Shown: positions 31,901 to 43,900 of the stretch, piece by piece | How the letters are laid out: every line of letters begins with the position of its first letter | Numbering within the stretch: position 1 is the first letter of the stretch | Assembly (NCBI GenBank): GCA_029204225.1 | Contig: CM055096.1 | Coordinates: 39,117,866-39,181,865, forward strand | DNA length: 64,000 nt | Source of the DNA: Diphasiastrum complanatum | Lineage: Eukaryota > Streptophyta > Lycopodiopsida > Lycopodiales > Lycopodiaceae | Direction: 5' to 3' | Program-made: the position numbers and the translations under genes | Notes under the pieces: model-generated | Told to the model about the DNA's origin: nothing | The model's database searches: none | The model's input: the letters and a program-made list of their open reading frames with translations, nothing else

Positions 31901-34900
31901 TCCAAACTCTGACATGATAATATTGTTAGATTTTTTATGCTCAGCCTTAAACAAAATCGTTCAAGTAATGAGCATCTTGAAAAACCGAAGGCCGACTTCA
32001 AATTTTCGGACCTTCACATTTTTCTTTCTTTTACCTTAAAACAATTTTTTCAGGCACCTTCGCCCTTTTTCGCTCCTTAGCGAAAAATGCGACACACTGG
32101 CCAAGTGGCCAGAATGCCTTAGAAATCATTCTTAAGGCACCTTTGCTTTTTCGCCTCCTCCGCCTTTTTGCACTAGCGAAAAAAGCAACACACTGGCCAA
32201 ATGGCCAGAATGCCTTAGAAATCATTTTTAAGCATGTTCTCCTTTTTCGCCTTTTACGCTGCCTGTAATCTAAGACACCTTCGCCTTCTTTACTGCCTTT
32301 AGTTTCAAGCACCTTCGCCTTCTTCTCTGCCTTCAGTGTAAGGCACTTTTTTCGCCTTTTTCGCCTTCTTCACTGCCTTGAATCTAAGGGCGCCTTAGGG
32401 ATTTACATACCTTTAGTGTAAGGGCACCTTCAGGAGTTGCAAACCTTCAGTCTAAGGGCACCTTCGGCTTTTTCGCATTTTGCTACATTGGCTGACCGAC
32501 GTCGCCAACTTATCAGCAACCCTAAAATAGCTGGACAACCAAATATCCCAAAGGCGGTTGGCGGTTACCAGCTTTGTACATATGCAAAGACTGGCGTAAA
32601 TAGCATTAAAGGCTTGTAAGATATTTTTTTCTTGACACTTGTAAATCTCTATATTAGCTGATTCAAGCTATGTAAGTGTTAATTTTGAGTTAATTGAATT
32701 TCTCTCTCTTTTCATCAGAGTTTTTCTATAGCCAACGTTATCACGCTCAGCAAGCTGAAGTTATTACTTCAAGCTATTGTACTCACTGTTGATATTTTAT
32801 CAGAGTGCAATTTTTGTCTCACTACTGCGTCGTTCATTTGCGCATTCTGTATGATTCTTCTACTTGAATAATTCTGCTGCTAACTGTTGCATTTCCGTTC
32901 CTACACGCCGCGCTCCAATCCTCGAGCTTCCGCTGCGCTCACGCCCACACGCGATTTTACGACATGGTATCAGAGCAGGCATTTGCATTTCTATTGCGGA
33001 TTATCAGTCTTGTTTATATCAAGACGTTTTTCTAGCAAACGCGCAGCCAACAGTATTCCGAAAGTCGTTGTTTCTACCAACGAACTCGTTCATCATCTAG
33101 TTCATCTCTCATTGACAAACTCGATGGAGATAACTACCATCTCTGGAAATTCAAGATGAAGGTTATACTTCTAGCCAAAGAACTGTGGGACATCATTGAT
33201 GGCACAAAGCTCAAACCAGAAGGTGATGCAGCCGTCATCACCAAGTGGAGACTGAGAGATGGCAAAGCATTTGCCATGATCACCCTCAACATCAAGGACA
33301 CTCAGATCAGCCACATACGTGCTGCTCAGACGGCTAAGGATGCATGGGACATCCTAGCAACTCTCTACGACATTAGAGACGTTACTTCCAAGCTTCATCT
33401 GAGGAAGAAATTCTTCACCCTCCGAATGTCTGACACAGATACTGTTTTGAGCCACCTCAACACCTTCAAAAATCTTATGGAGCAGATGACTGCAACTGGC
33501 TCGGTCATAGAAGATTCCGATGCACTCATGACTCTGTTATCGAGTCTACCTGAAGCCTACGAAAATTGGGTAATGGCAATTTCTACCCAGGAGCACCTCA
33601 CTCTATCAAGAGTAATTTCGCTGCTCCTACAAGAGGAGATCAGAAGATCAGCATTCTCCTCAAGCTCATAATCGGATCCTCAAGCTCTGTATTCAAAAAA
33701 TCAAAAGTTCAGATCCAAGAGGTCTACAAAGTCAGGCTCTACTGACAAGAAGAGCAACATGCGGTCTGGACCAAATTCCAGTTCAGGATCAAATTCAAGC
33801 TCTTCATCATTCCAACCAGCGTAGAAACTTTTCTGCAGATACTGTAAGAGGACTGGCCACGAAATCAAGGACTACCGAACTTTGAAGTACAACAACGAAA
33901 AGAAAAAGCAGTTCCAACAACAAGCACATAGTGCTACAGCCAGTCACTCAAATCAACAAGAAGAAGAAGAAGATGAAGCAGCTTTCATGACCAAAGTCGG
34001 AGAACAACGGGATATCGATTCCTGGTATCTAGACTCCGGAGCAACTCAACACATGACTCACCATCGCGACTGGTTCAAAGAATACAAGTCATTCACCCAC
34101 TCTCGAGTTGTGCAACTTGGAGACAACTTATCGCATTCAATCGAAGGTGAAGGAACAGTCAAAGTTGAGTTCAAAAAAGGTGAAGTCAAGTTGCTGTCGT
34201 TCTCCACGTTCCAAATCTGACCAAGAATCTGCTCTCAGTTAGCAGAATCACCGATTCAGGTCGGAGAGTCGAATTCGATACAGAAGGCTACACAATTCTT
34301 GACAAATCCCGGAAGGTTCTAGCCTACGGAAGGAGAAGCAGCTATCTATACAAACTCAGCCATTGCTATTCTTCTAATAGTCAAGCTCTTCACACAGCCA
34401 CTTCTGAATCAACTGATATGTTGTGGCATTTTAGACTTGGCCATCTTAACTCCAACAGTATTCAGCAAATGACAGCTCAGAGTCTAGTACAAGACCTACC
34501 TTCAGTCAGCAAGCCAGCTTCTCCATGCGAAAGTTGTATTATCAGCAAGCATGCTAGAAGTCCCTTCAATTCAGACTCAGTTCACACATCCAAGGGTTTG
34601 CTTGACCTTGTACACAGCGACATTTGTGGCCCGATGCAGACTACTTCCACAGGGGGAGCTCTCTATTTCCTAACCTTCATCGACGACTTCTCTCGACGGA
34701 CTGCAACCTACTATTTAAAGAACAAGTCCGAAGCATTCAAGTTCTTCGTGCAGTTCAAGGCATCTGCAGAGAACCAGACCCAGAGGGAGATCAAGGTGCT
34801 CAGATGGCGGGGGAGAGTACATCTCCACAGAATTCAAGGAGTTCTACAAGGCCAACGGGATACTTCAACAATACACAACCAGCTACTCACCTCAGTCCAA

Positions 34901-37900
34901 TAGTGTAGCTGAGCGGAAGCACCGGACACTCATCGAGAGTGCCAAGAGCATGATGGCCCATGCCTCTCTTCCAAAGAAATTCTAGGCAGAAGCTGTTACT
35001 ATAGCTGTGTATTTGCAGAATCGATCCATCACCAAAGCCCTGAATGGCAAGACACCTTATGAGGTGTGGACAGGATCAAAATGTAATAGATCCTAACACC
35101 ACAGTAGGGCAAACACTAACTGATCCACCCAACCTTGCCTACTCCCTGATATGGAGCAAGCCCCTCCTAGCCTAATGTGAGACCTGGTAGCATGCAACTG
35201 CCAAGTGTCGGCCACGTGTCACTAACATGGCCGACTGCACGTCGGGACCCAACTGGGAGCCCTATCTTGCTGACAGGGTCCCTAGGCTGTGTTAGGCCCG
35301 CCATGGCTATGGACCGTGCTGGGGCACACTACTCACACTGTCTTGCCCTGTTGGTCGTGTACGCTGAACACGACCCTGATTGTGGTATCTAACCTATCTG
35401 TGTTCTCTAGGGTTCGGCATTGGTCACGAGCTCGTAACACTCCCTCCCCCTTAAGAACCGTCTTGGTCCTCCAAGACAAAGTCTGGAAAAATCTTGCGAA
35501 GGACGCTGCCTCTTTCCCAAGTGGCATTCTCAACAGGCTGATCATTCCACTTAACCAGATATTCTCGGTATAGAGTATGACGAGTCTGCGTCTCTCTACT
35601 ATCAAGAATCTCCTCTGGTTCATGTGGAGGTTGCTGAGGATCCAATGGGAGAACTAGAACACTATCCCCTACCAAATTGTTTGATCTGGTTAAGGCTTTT
35701 CGTAACTGACTTACATGAAAGACTGGAAAAACCTTACTGTTGTGTGGGAGTTCTAGTTCATAGGTGACCTCGCCTAGTCTCTTACTGATGGTAAAGGGAC
35801 CACAATACCTTGGAGACAACTTAGCACACACTCCTGATTTGAGGGTTTTAGAGTCAACTGGGACTCTCAAGTAGACTTTCTCACCAGTGGAGAACTGCAC
35901 ATCCCGTCTGTGTGGATCTGCATAATGTCTGGCTCGATCCTGGGACTGCCTAATGCTACGCTTAGCATGTTCTATCATCTGGTTTAGGTCCTCCTAAAAG
36001 TTTCTGGCTGCTTCAACTTTTTTCTTGTTTAAACCCTACAGTTGTGGGTGAGCGCGGCTGAAAACCGTAGATCAACATAAATGGGCTGTATCTCGTAGCT
36101 GAATGTTTGGTACTGTTGTAAGCAAACTCTAATATTGAGAGATACTCCTCCCAATTAGTCTGCTTTTTGTTGACGTATGCACGAAGCATATCCTCCAGCA
36201 CTTGATTTACCCTTTCTGTTTGACCGTCTTACTATCCCAATCGCTGACTATGCCGGAAGGTAGACCGTACAATTTAAATAGCCCGTCTACAAACAACCTC
36301 GCTAACTCTAGAGCTCTAACGGTTGTTTTGGTCGGAATGAAATGAGCCATTTTGGTCAGACGGTCAACTATGACCCATACAGTGTCATTACCCTTTTGGG
36401 TTTTAGGCAGGCCTACTATAAAATCCATGGAGATACTCTCCCATTTACCAACTGGTATTTCTAAGGGCTGCAACAACCCTCCTGCCTTTAAACGCTCTGC
36501 TTTGTTTACTTGACATTTCTGGCAACTAGTTACATACTGTTGGACGTCCTTTTTCATACTAAGCCAAAAAAATTGCCTACGAAGAAGCTCATAGGTCTTC
36601 TGTATCCTGGGTGTCCCACACTAGGATTGTCATGACATTCATATAAGACTTGCTGCCTATAATCCTCTGAATTGGGGACACATACTCTATCTCTATAGAG
36701 CAAGTACTCATCCTACCCACTGAATCATCATAGATTTGAGCATATCTGAGAGCTTGCTCAAGGGTAGTAGGTGAGTTTCTCTGGACCTCTACTTTATATT
36801 CATCTTTGAGGCCACGGACACATCCCCTGATTTTCTGATAATCATCCATATTTTTAATTTTTAAAATTGCTTCTCGATACTGCGAGATATATTGGATGAG
36901 GGACTTGTCCTTTACTGTTCTTTCCCAGGCTTACCAGGCTCTATCAAGTTCATTTTCTGGTAGGAATTCTCTTAGGAAAGCGTCTTCAAAAGCTTTCCAT
37001 GACCGAGGAGTCTGCCCAGTCTCCTGGAGATTTAACCACCACTTATAGGCCATAGGCCCTAAGGAAAGACTGGCCTCAACAACTTGCAAATGGTCAGGGG
37101 TCTGTTTAAGAGCATGAATGTTCTTCCATTTGCTGAGGAAGGTTTGTAGAATATCTGCATTTCTATCCTTTTCTTCCCCATTAAAAGTAGGAGGCTTTTA
37201 ATCTTTAAAGACACTGGGGTGAGACCGTAAAGTCTCACCCGAAACTGATGGAAGTGGAGAAAGGGACAACTGAGAAGTGGAGGGAAGACTTCCTTTCGCG
37301 GAACTCAAAAACAAACCTTTGAGTTCAGCGAACGAGTCATCCACAGTGGACTTGAAATTGGCTAATGCCAACTTCAGTTCATCCACTTCTGCTACCAATT
37401 GGAGAAACTGCTCCTTGGTAACCAGTTCGTCGAGTTTCTCCCCATAGGTTCCTTCCCTTTATTGTAAGCCAAGGCTTCTGTTTCAGGTTCGTCGAAGCCT
37501 CTCTCCAGGGGTTGATCAGGTCCCTGAGGAGTGGTCATCTTCGGAACTGAAAGAGAGGTACCTTAATCTGAAGGAAAAAAAAAGTCTAAAAGACTAATTT
37601 ATAGCTGTACAAGGGAAAGGAAAGATGACTTAACTGTTTCTGAGGACTGTACTTCCAAAGAAATTACGAAGAGGAACCCTCTCCGCTCTTTTCCCCAAGA
37701 TTTCAAACCTGCTGTCCCGGAAAATGCCAGTTTGAAGCTTCAAAATGGTGCCAAATTTCCCGGTGCTTGATTTGAGCAGCTGACTGATCTGATTTCAGGT
37801 GTGGGGCTCCAACAAACTGAGTGAAAACCGGAATTTTACAACAAGAAATCTGGAATTTTTTGTGTCTCTACCCTCGCGGACTGGACAGCCACCTGTCTGG

Positions 37901-40900
37901 CCCAATTTCTGAAATTCAAGGCCCAATACTCGCTTGAATCTCAGATCTGACCTCAGGTAGTAGGTCGCTGGTCTGTGGCAATCTAGTTTGAAGCTCAAAC
38001 TACTGAGAAATCTCAGAAATTAGGGATGAAAATCCAATTTTTCAACTCCCTGTTCAGTGCTGACCCTGCTACTCTATTTCTGATTAGAACTTACTCTAAT
38101 CTACTCAGAACTTGCTACAATTTTCAGATCTGAGGGCTAGCTATACAGCAATGGATCTGCCCATCCTTTTCCCTTGAAATTCCGCTCAGATGACTCAGAA
38201 TTTTACTGAAATTGCCTTGTCAGATAGCTGTCTCTACAGCGATGGATATGTCTCAGAAATCTAACTCATATTCCAACTGAAAGGAAGATGATTCAAAGGA
38301 GATTTTCACAATAGAAAGCTACTCCTTTAGCGTTGGATCTGTCTCTCCTATTTACCAAAGTTTTTAAGAGATTCTGAGCACTCTCTCTACTTTCTCCCTG
38401 CTGCTACTTAGCTCCCAAAGATGGAGATGGCTCTAATACCAGTGTAATAGATCCTAACACCACAGTAGGGCAAACACTAACTGATCCAACCAACCTTGCC
38501 TACTCCCTGATATGGAGCAAGCCCCTCCTAGCCCAGTGTGAGACCTGGTAGCATGCAACTGCCAAGTGTCGACCACGTGATACTAACATGGCCGATTGCA
38601 CGTCAGGACCCAACTGGGAGCCCTATCCTGCTGACATGGTCCCTAGGCTGTGTTAGGCCCGCCTGTGGCTATGGACCGTGCTGGGGCACACTACTCACAC
38701 TGTCTTGCCCTGTTGGTCGTGTACACTGAACACGACCCTGACTATGGTATCTGACCTATCTGTGTTCTCTAGGGTTCGGCATTGGTCACGAGCTCGTAAC
38801 ACAAAACCATCACTCAAACATATTCGAGTGTTTGCATGCATCGCTTTCGCTCAGATCCCTGAGGATCTAAGAAGAAAGCTAGATGACAAGAGCAGGAAAA
38901 CGATTTTCATCATCGACCACAAAGGGAAAGCTGCTGATTATTCCGACTCACGGATCGAGCAACCAGTCAATTCTAATCCAGAGAGACAATTGCAGAATCT
39001 CGACGCTGACTCAGACGATGAGTCATAACCTCAACGAGTCAACCCACATCAGAGGACCGAAGTTCAACCCAGAAGGTCGAACAGGTCCGGACAGCCTCCA
39101 TCCAGATTTATGGATGATCCGGCCTGCTACTTCGTGCAGGAACCAAACACAGTTGCTGAGGCGATGTCTACTCCTGATGCTGACCAGTGGAAAGCAGTGA
39201 TGGACACCAAATTCGATTCTCTTATGGAGAATCAAACATGGACACTCATTGAGCTGCCAAAGGAAACCAATTCCATGCAAATGGATATTCAAGGCAAAGT
39301 ACGACGCTGAAGAAAGGCTAAATTGTTACAAGGCCAGGCTAGTCGCCAAAGCTTTTCCCAGATTCCAGATCTGGATTATTCAGAAACCTTCGGCCCAGTC
39401 GTCAAACATGCTTCGATTCGCCTACTCCTCTCCTTTGCAACCGCAGCAGATCTTGAAGTCCACCAGATGGATGTCCAGACCGCTTTCCTCAATGGAACCA
39501 TCGAAGAGGAAATCTACATGCCACAGCCAGAGGGATACAAACTCAACAGCAAGCAACAGCACCTTGTATGCAAAATCCACAAGGCGCTCTATGGGCTGAA
39601 ACAGTCACCCAGAGCCTGGTTCCAGAAGATCAACGCATTTCTGATAGAGAATGGTTTCATTCCAAACTCAGCAGACTCGAATGTCTATTTCAAGTCTGTA
39701 TCAGATTACTTCATCATCATCACTCTCTACGTAGATGATACACTCTTATTCAATAATAATCTGAATCTGATGAAGGATACAAAATGCATGTTGGCCCAGG
39801 AATACAAGATGAGGGTCCAGCCCACTATTGTCTCGGAATCCAAATTCAATGAGATCGACCCAGCAGACTGATCTTTATCAGTCAGCAACGATATCTTAAC
39901 AACGTGCTGGAAAAGTATGGAATGGCCAACTGCAAACTCAGTCTCTTTCCACTCGAACCTGGACTAAAGCTATCAAAGGAACAGTCTCCTCAAACTGAGG
40001 CAGAAAAGAAGGAGATGAAGCGCTACTCGTTTCAATCCATCATCGGCTCACTGATGTACGCAATGATCTGCATGCGACCAGACCTTGCATATTCAGTCAA
40101 TACACTCAGCCAGTTCCTGTCAAATCCAGGCGTAGCTCATTGGAAAGCGCTAACAAAGGTCATGAAGTACATCCAAGCAACGACAACTCTCAGCATCTGC
40201 TACGGAGGCAGCCAATGCCAACATCCTTGAAGCCTACACAGACGCGGATTGGGCAGGAGATGTCAACACCAGAAAATCAACTTCTAGATTTGTATTTTTA
40301 TACAACCAAGGCCCAATCTCATGGAACAGCCGGAAGCAGACCTCAGTTGCATTATCATCAACGGAATCCGAATACATAGCTGCCACAAATGCAACCAAAG
40401 AGGCGATCTGGCTCAAGCAACTACTTGCAGACCTCAATCTTACACAAACACTTCCTACAACAATCTATTGTGACAATCAAAGCACAATAGCGCTTTCTCT
40501 CAATCCGAGATTTCACTCTCGAAGCAAACATATAGAAATCAGGTATCATTACCTTAGAGAGAAAGTGCACAATAAGGAAGTAGAATTGATCTTCTGCAGA
40601 ACAAACTACATGGCAGCTAATTACTTCGTAAAAGCTCGAACAAAGGAGCAACATCTCAGATTTAACGATATGTTACATTAAGGGGGAGTGTTAGATTTTT
40701 TATGCTCAGCCTTAAACAAAATCATTCAAGTAATGAGCATCCTGAAAAACCGAAGGCCGACTTCATGTTTTCGGACCTTCACATTTTATTTTTCTTTTAC
40801 CTTAAAACAACTTTTTTAGGCACCTTCGCCCTTTTTCGCTCCTTAGCGAAAAATGCGACACACTGGCCAAGTGGCCAGAATGCCTTAGAAACCACTCTTA

Positions 40901-43900
40901 AGGCACCTTTGCTTTTTCGCCTCCTCCGCCTTTTTGCACTAGCGAAAAAAGCGACACACTGGCCAAATGGCCAGAATGCCTTAGAAATCATTTTTAAGGC
41001 ATGTTCTCCTTTTTCGCCTTTTTCGCTGCCTGTAATCTAAGACACCTTCGCCTTCTTCATTGCCTTTAGTTTAAAGCACCTTCGCCTTCTTCTCTACCTT
41101 CAATGTAAGGCACTTTTTCGGCTTTTTCGCCTTCTTCGCTGCCTTGAATCTAAGGGCGCCTTAGGGATTTACATACCTTTAGTGTAAGGGCACCTTCAGG
41201 AGTTGCAAACCTTCAGTCTAAGGGCACCTTCGGGTTTTTCGACTTTTTCGTGTTTTGCTACATTGGCTGACTGACGTCGCCAACTTATCAGCAACCCTAA
41301 AACAACTGGACAACCAAATATCCCAAAGGCGGTTGGCGGTTACCAACTTTGTACATATGCAAAGACTGGCGTAAATAGCATTAAAGGCTTGTAAGATATT
41401 TTGTCCTCGACACTTGTAAATCTATATATTAGCTTATTCAAGCTATGTAAGTGTTAATTTTGAGTTAATTGAATTTCTCTCTCTTTTAATCAATTTTTTT
41501 CTGTAGCCAACGTTATCACGCTCAGCAGACTGAAGTTATTACTTCAAGCTATTGTACTCACTGTTGATATTTAATCAGAGTGCAATTTTTGTCTCACTAC
41601 TGCGTCGTTCATTTGCGCATTCTGTATAAATTCTTCTACTTGAATAATTCTGCTGCTAACTGTTGCGTTTCCGTTCCTACACGCCGCGCTCCAATCCTCG
41701 AGCTTCCGCTGCGCTCACGCCCACACGCAATTTTACTACAGGTATACAACCTAGTCACTGAACAGGTGATAAAGCGTGATTGGTTCCCACAACATCCTAA
41801 TGTTTCTGAAGACTGTTATTTGTTCAGTGTGGGTGGGTAGATAAACACTTCCCACAAGCAAGACATTAGTCAGGTCAAAAAAATTCAAGAGCAAATCTCC
41901 AGCCAATATTCAGGAAGGTATAAGCAGATCATGCTATTGCAGGCAGTTGAGACTGATCTAATGCAGATGAGAATTTATGAATATCCAATTTTTGGTCAAG
42001 CCGACTATATGCTTAACTACTTTTCCATCTCCCCACTCAGCTGACCTTTGATAACAAAGCCAATCAGATCGCAGATAGTTTATCCTGGCCTCAGAACTCC
42101 AAGCATTGGAGTATAGCATAGCATCAACAAGCAGTGACATCTAAAATATATATCAAAGGGTAAAGTTTTACTCTACTAGAGGTATTTCAATGATAGGACT
42201 CAGGAGATGAGGTTGAGATGCAAAATTTAATTGCCATTTGAGAATCACACAGATAATGCAGATAAAGTTTTATGTTGAAACTCACATGATGAAGAGGGGT
42301 CTCAACCAGAAACGACAAAAGAGTCATTTGAGTTTGTCTTGCCCAGTAAGCGACAGATTTTAGCTTTTCATGCACTATTGGCCCACATGGATCTGCTAAA
42401 GTCTTCTGAAGTTTCCCTGCATGCCTAATGAGTGATCTCAGGAAAAAATCTTAACTTAACATAACAAATAATTCATAATAGAAGACCTTCTGCTCCTTGA
42501 TTTACCAAAGTAACGCTTCAAGGAAGATATGTGGCCAATAAAACTGAGAATCGAATGCAGAAGAATATAAACATAGACAGTTCCATGCCATAGTTCCCGG
42601 GAACAATACAGAACCGTACCTAGGAACGTGTTCTATACCATTCCTAACGTACCTTAGGAACTGTTCCTTAAAAAAACAAACTTTTTTATTTGAAAAATAA
42701 CTTTGGCCAAGGTAAATCTGTTTAGAAAAATGATTACATCATTGTTATCAGGGTTCCTAAAGAAGGTCTTTGCGCAAAAAAAAAGGGTTTATGTTCTTGT
42801 TCCTAGTTCCTAAGTTGAAATGCAAGTTAAAGATGTTCTTAGAAATAGGAACAGGAATAAGATCTTATTCGTGTTCCTAAGTTGAACGGGAACTTAAGAA
42901 CATGAACAAGAATGCGAACTTAGGAACAGGAACAGAAACGTGAACTTCGGAATAGGAACAGGAGCAAGAAATCCTAGGAACTTCAATTCAATATGAACAT
43001 GAATAAGAATAGAAACCCTTTAATTTTTATGCGTGGACTCAGGAACTTAGGTTTCAATAGGAACAGGTATGGGAACTCTAAACACTTTCTTTACGCATGA
43101 ACTTGAAAATTGTTAGGAATGGGAACAAGAATAGAAACATAGGGACAAGCTCTTACAACTTTATAAGTTATAGTACATAGGTATAAAAGTTATATTTTTT
43201 TGGATTCCTAAACAGAAATGGTTCCATTCCTATTTTAGGAACAGAACCGTACAATATTAAAATCCATTCCTAAATGACAAAATGGCCGTTCCTTAGGAAC
43301 AGTATTGTACCCATTCCTATCCACAAATGTTAGGAACGGGTAACAATGTTCCATGCACACCTTGGAATACATACTATGCTCAAAAGGTTTGCACGGAAAC
43401 AGATTTTACGGATTAATAATTGCATTGTTGTTGCAAAATAGGACATATGCAAAAACTTGTACCCATATAGACCAGGATCAAACAATGACATTTGAGAAAG
43501 TTATACCCTTTTTAACAATCACAACACATGGCACTCTCTGCATTGTTTTATATGATCACTAAAGGAAACTCCTCAACATGCATTCCTCTGCAAATACCAA
43601 TCTCTTTTTCCCCAAAGATTTTCTACATGATGTCAAGCTCTGAGACTGCTGCCATACTTGCAAAACCTTCTCCCTTTTTAGTTAATAGTTTCCCATACAA
43701 CGTTAATATTTTCCTCCTGACTTGTTTGACTTGGAATTTCAAATCAAAATTCCCATCACCACATAGTAAACCACACATAAAATCTTTCACCTTCATTATC
43801 AACTAAACATAAAACTCTCGCAAGCAACCTCTAATCCATAGAATGTTTTACTGGAATGTAATTAACATTTTTCATTCTTTTGGCATCATTTTTGGCAATC

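Larger units (their letters stand above)
35082..38799 (-). mobile_element. Nested, internally deleted Ty3/gypsy element
   Basis: The LTRs at 35082-35439 and 38443-38799 are flanked by a perfect 5-bp duplication CAAAA (35077-35081 and 38800-38804) within the copia integrase. The element is minus-oriented. A purine tract sits next to the left LTR and a TGGTATTAGAGCC-type primer site (one change from the usual) sits next to the right LTR. Compared with the element at 44.3-50.6 kb it lacks about 2.6 kb covering protease, RT and RNase H. LTRs differ at roughly fifteen or more sites by eye, so this copy is older than the one at 44.3 kb. Confidence 0.92.
31924..41740 (+). mobile_element. Ty1/copia element carrying a nested gypsy
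   Basis: The element has a 1041-bp 5' LTR (31924-32964), a primer-binding site TGGTATCAGAGC at 32965, gag, protease, integrase, RT and RNase H in copia order, a purine tract AAGGGGGAG at 40680-40688 and a 1052-bp 3' LTR (40689-41740). A gypsy element is inserted at 35082-38799, so its own length is about 6.1 kb. The bases flanking the LTRs (AATAT and GGTAT) are not a clean target duplication. Frameshifts in gag, integrase and RT show it is inactive. Confidence 0.9.

Noticed and set aside
32031-32312. Lys/Arg-rich frames in the LTR (also 40702-41040)
   Set aside because: They come from CTTCGCC-type subrepeats in the copia LTR and are present in both LTRs only.
35177-35392. 71-codon plus frame, repeated at 38538, 44375 and 50385
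   Set aside because: All four copies lie inside gypsy LTRs and share the same sequence. They are LTR translations, not separate genes.
42580-43352. GGAAC/GTTCC-rich stretch as a simple satellite array
   Set aside because: The words are irregularly spaced, occur in both orientations, and the whole is bounded by an 8-bp duplication and inverted ends, so a transposon fits better.
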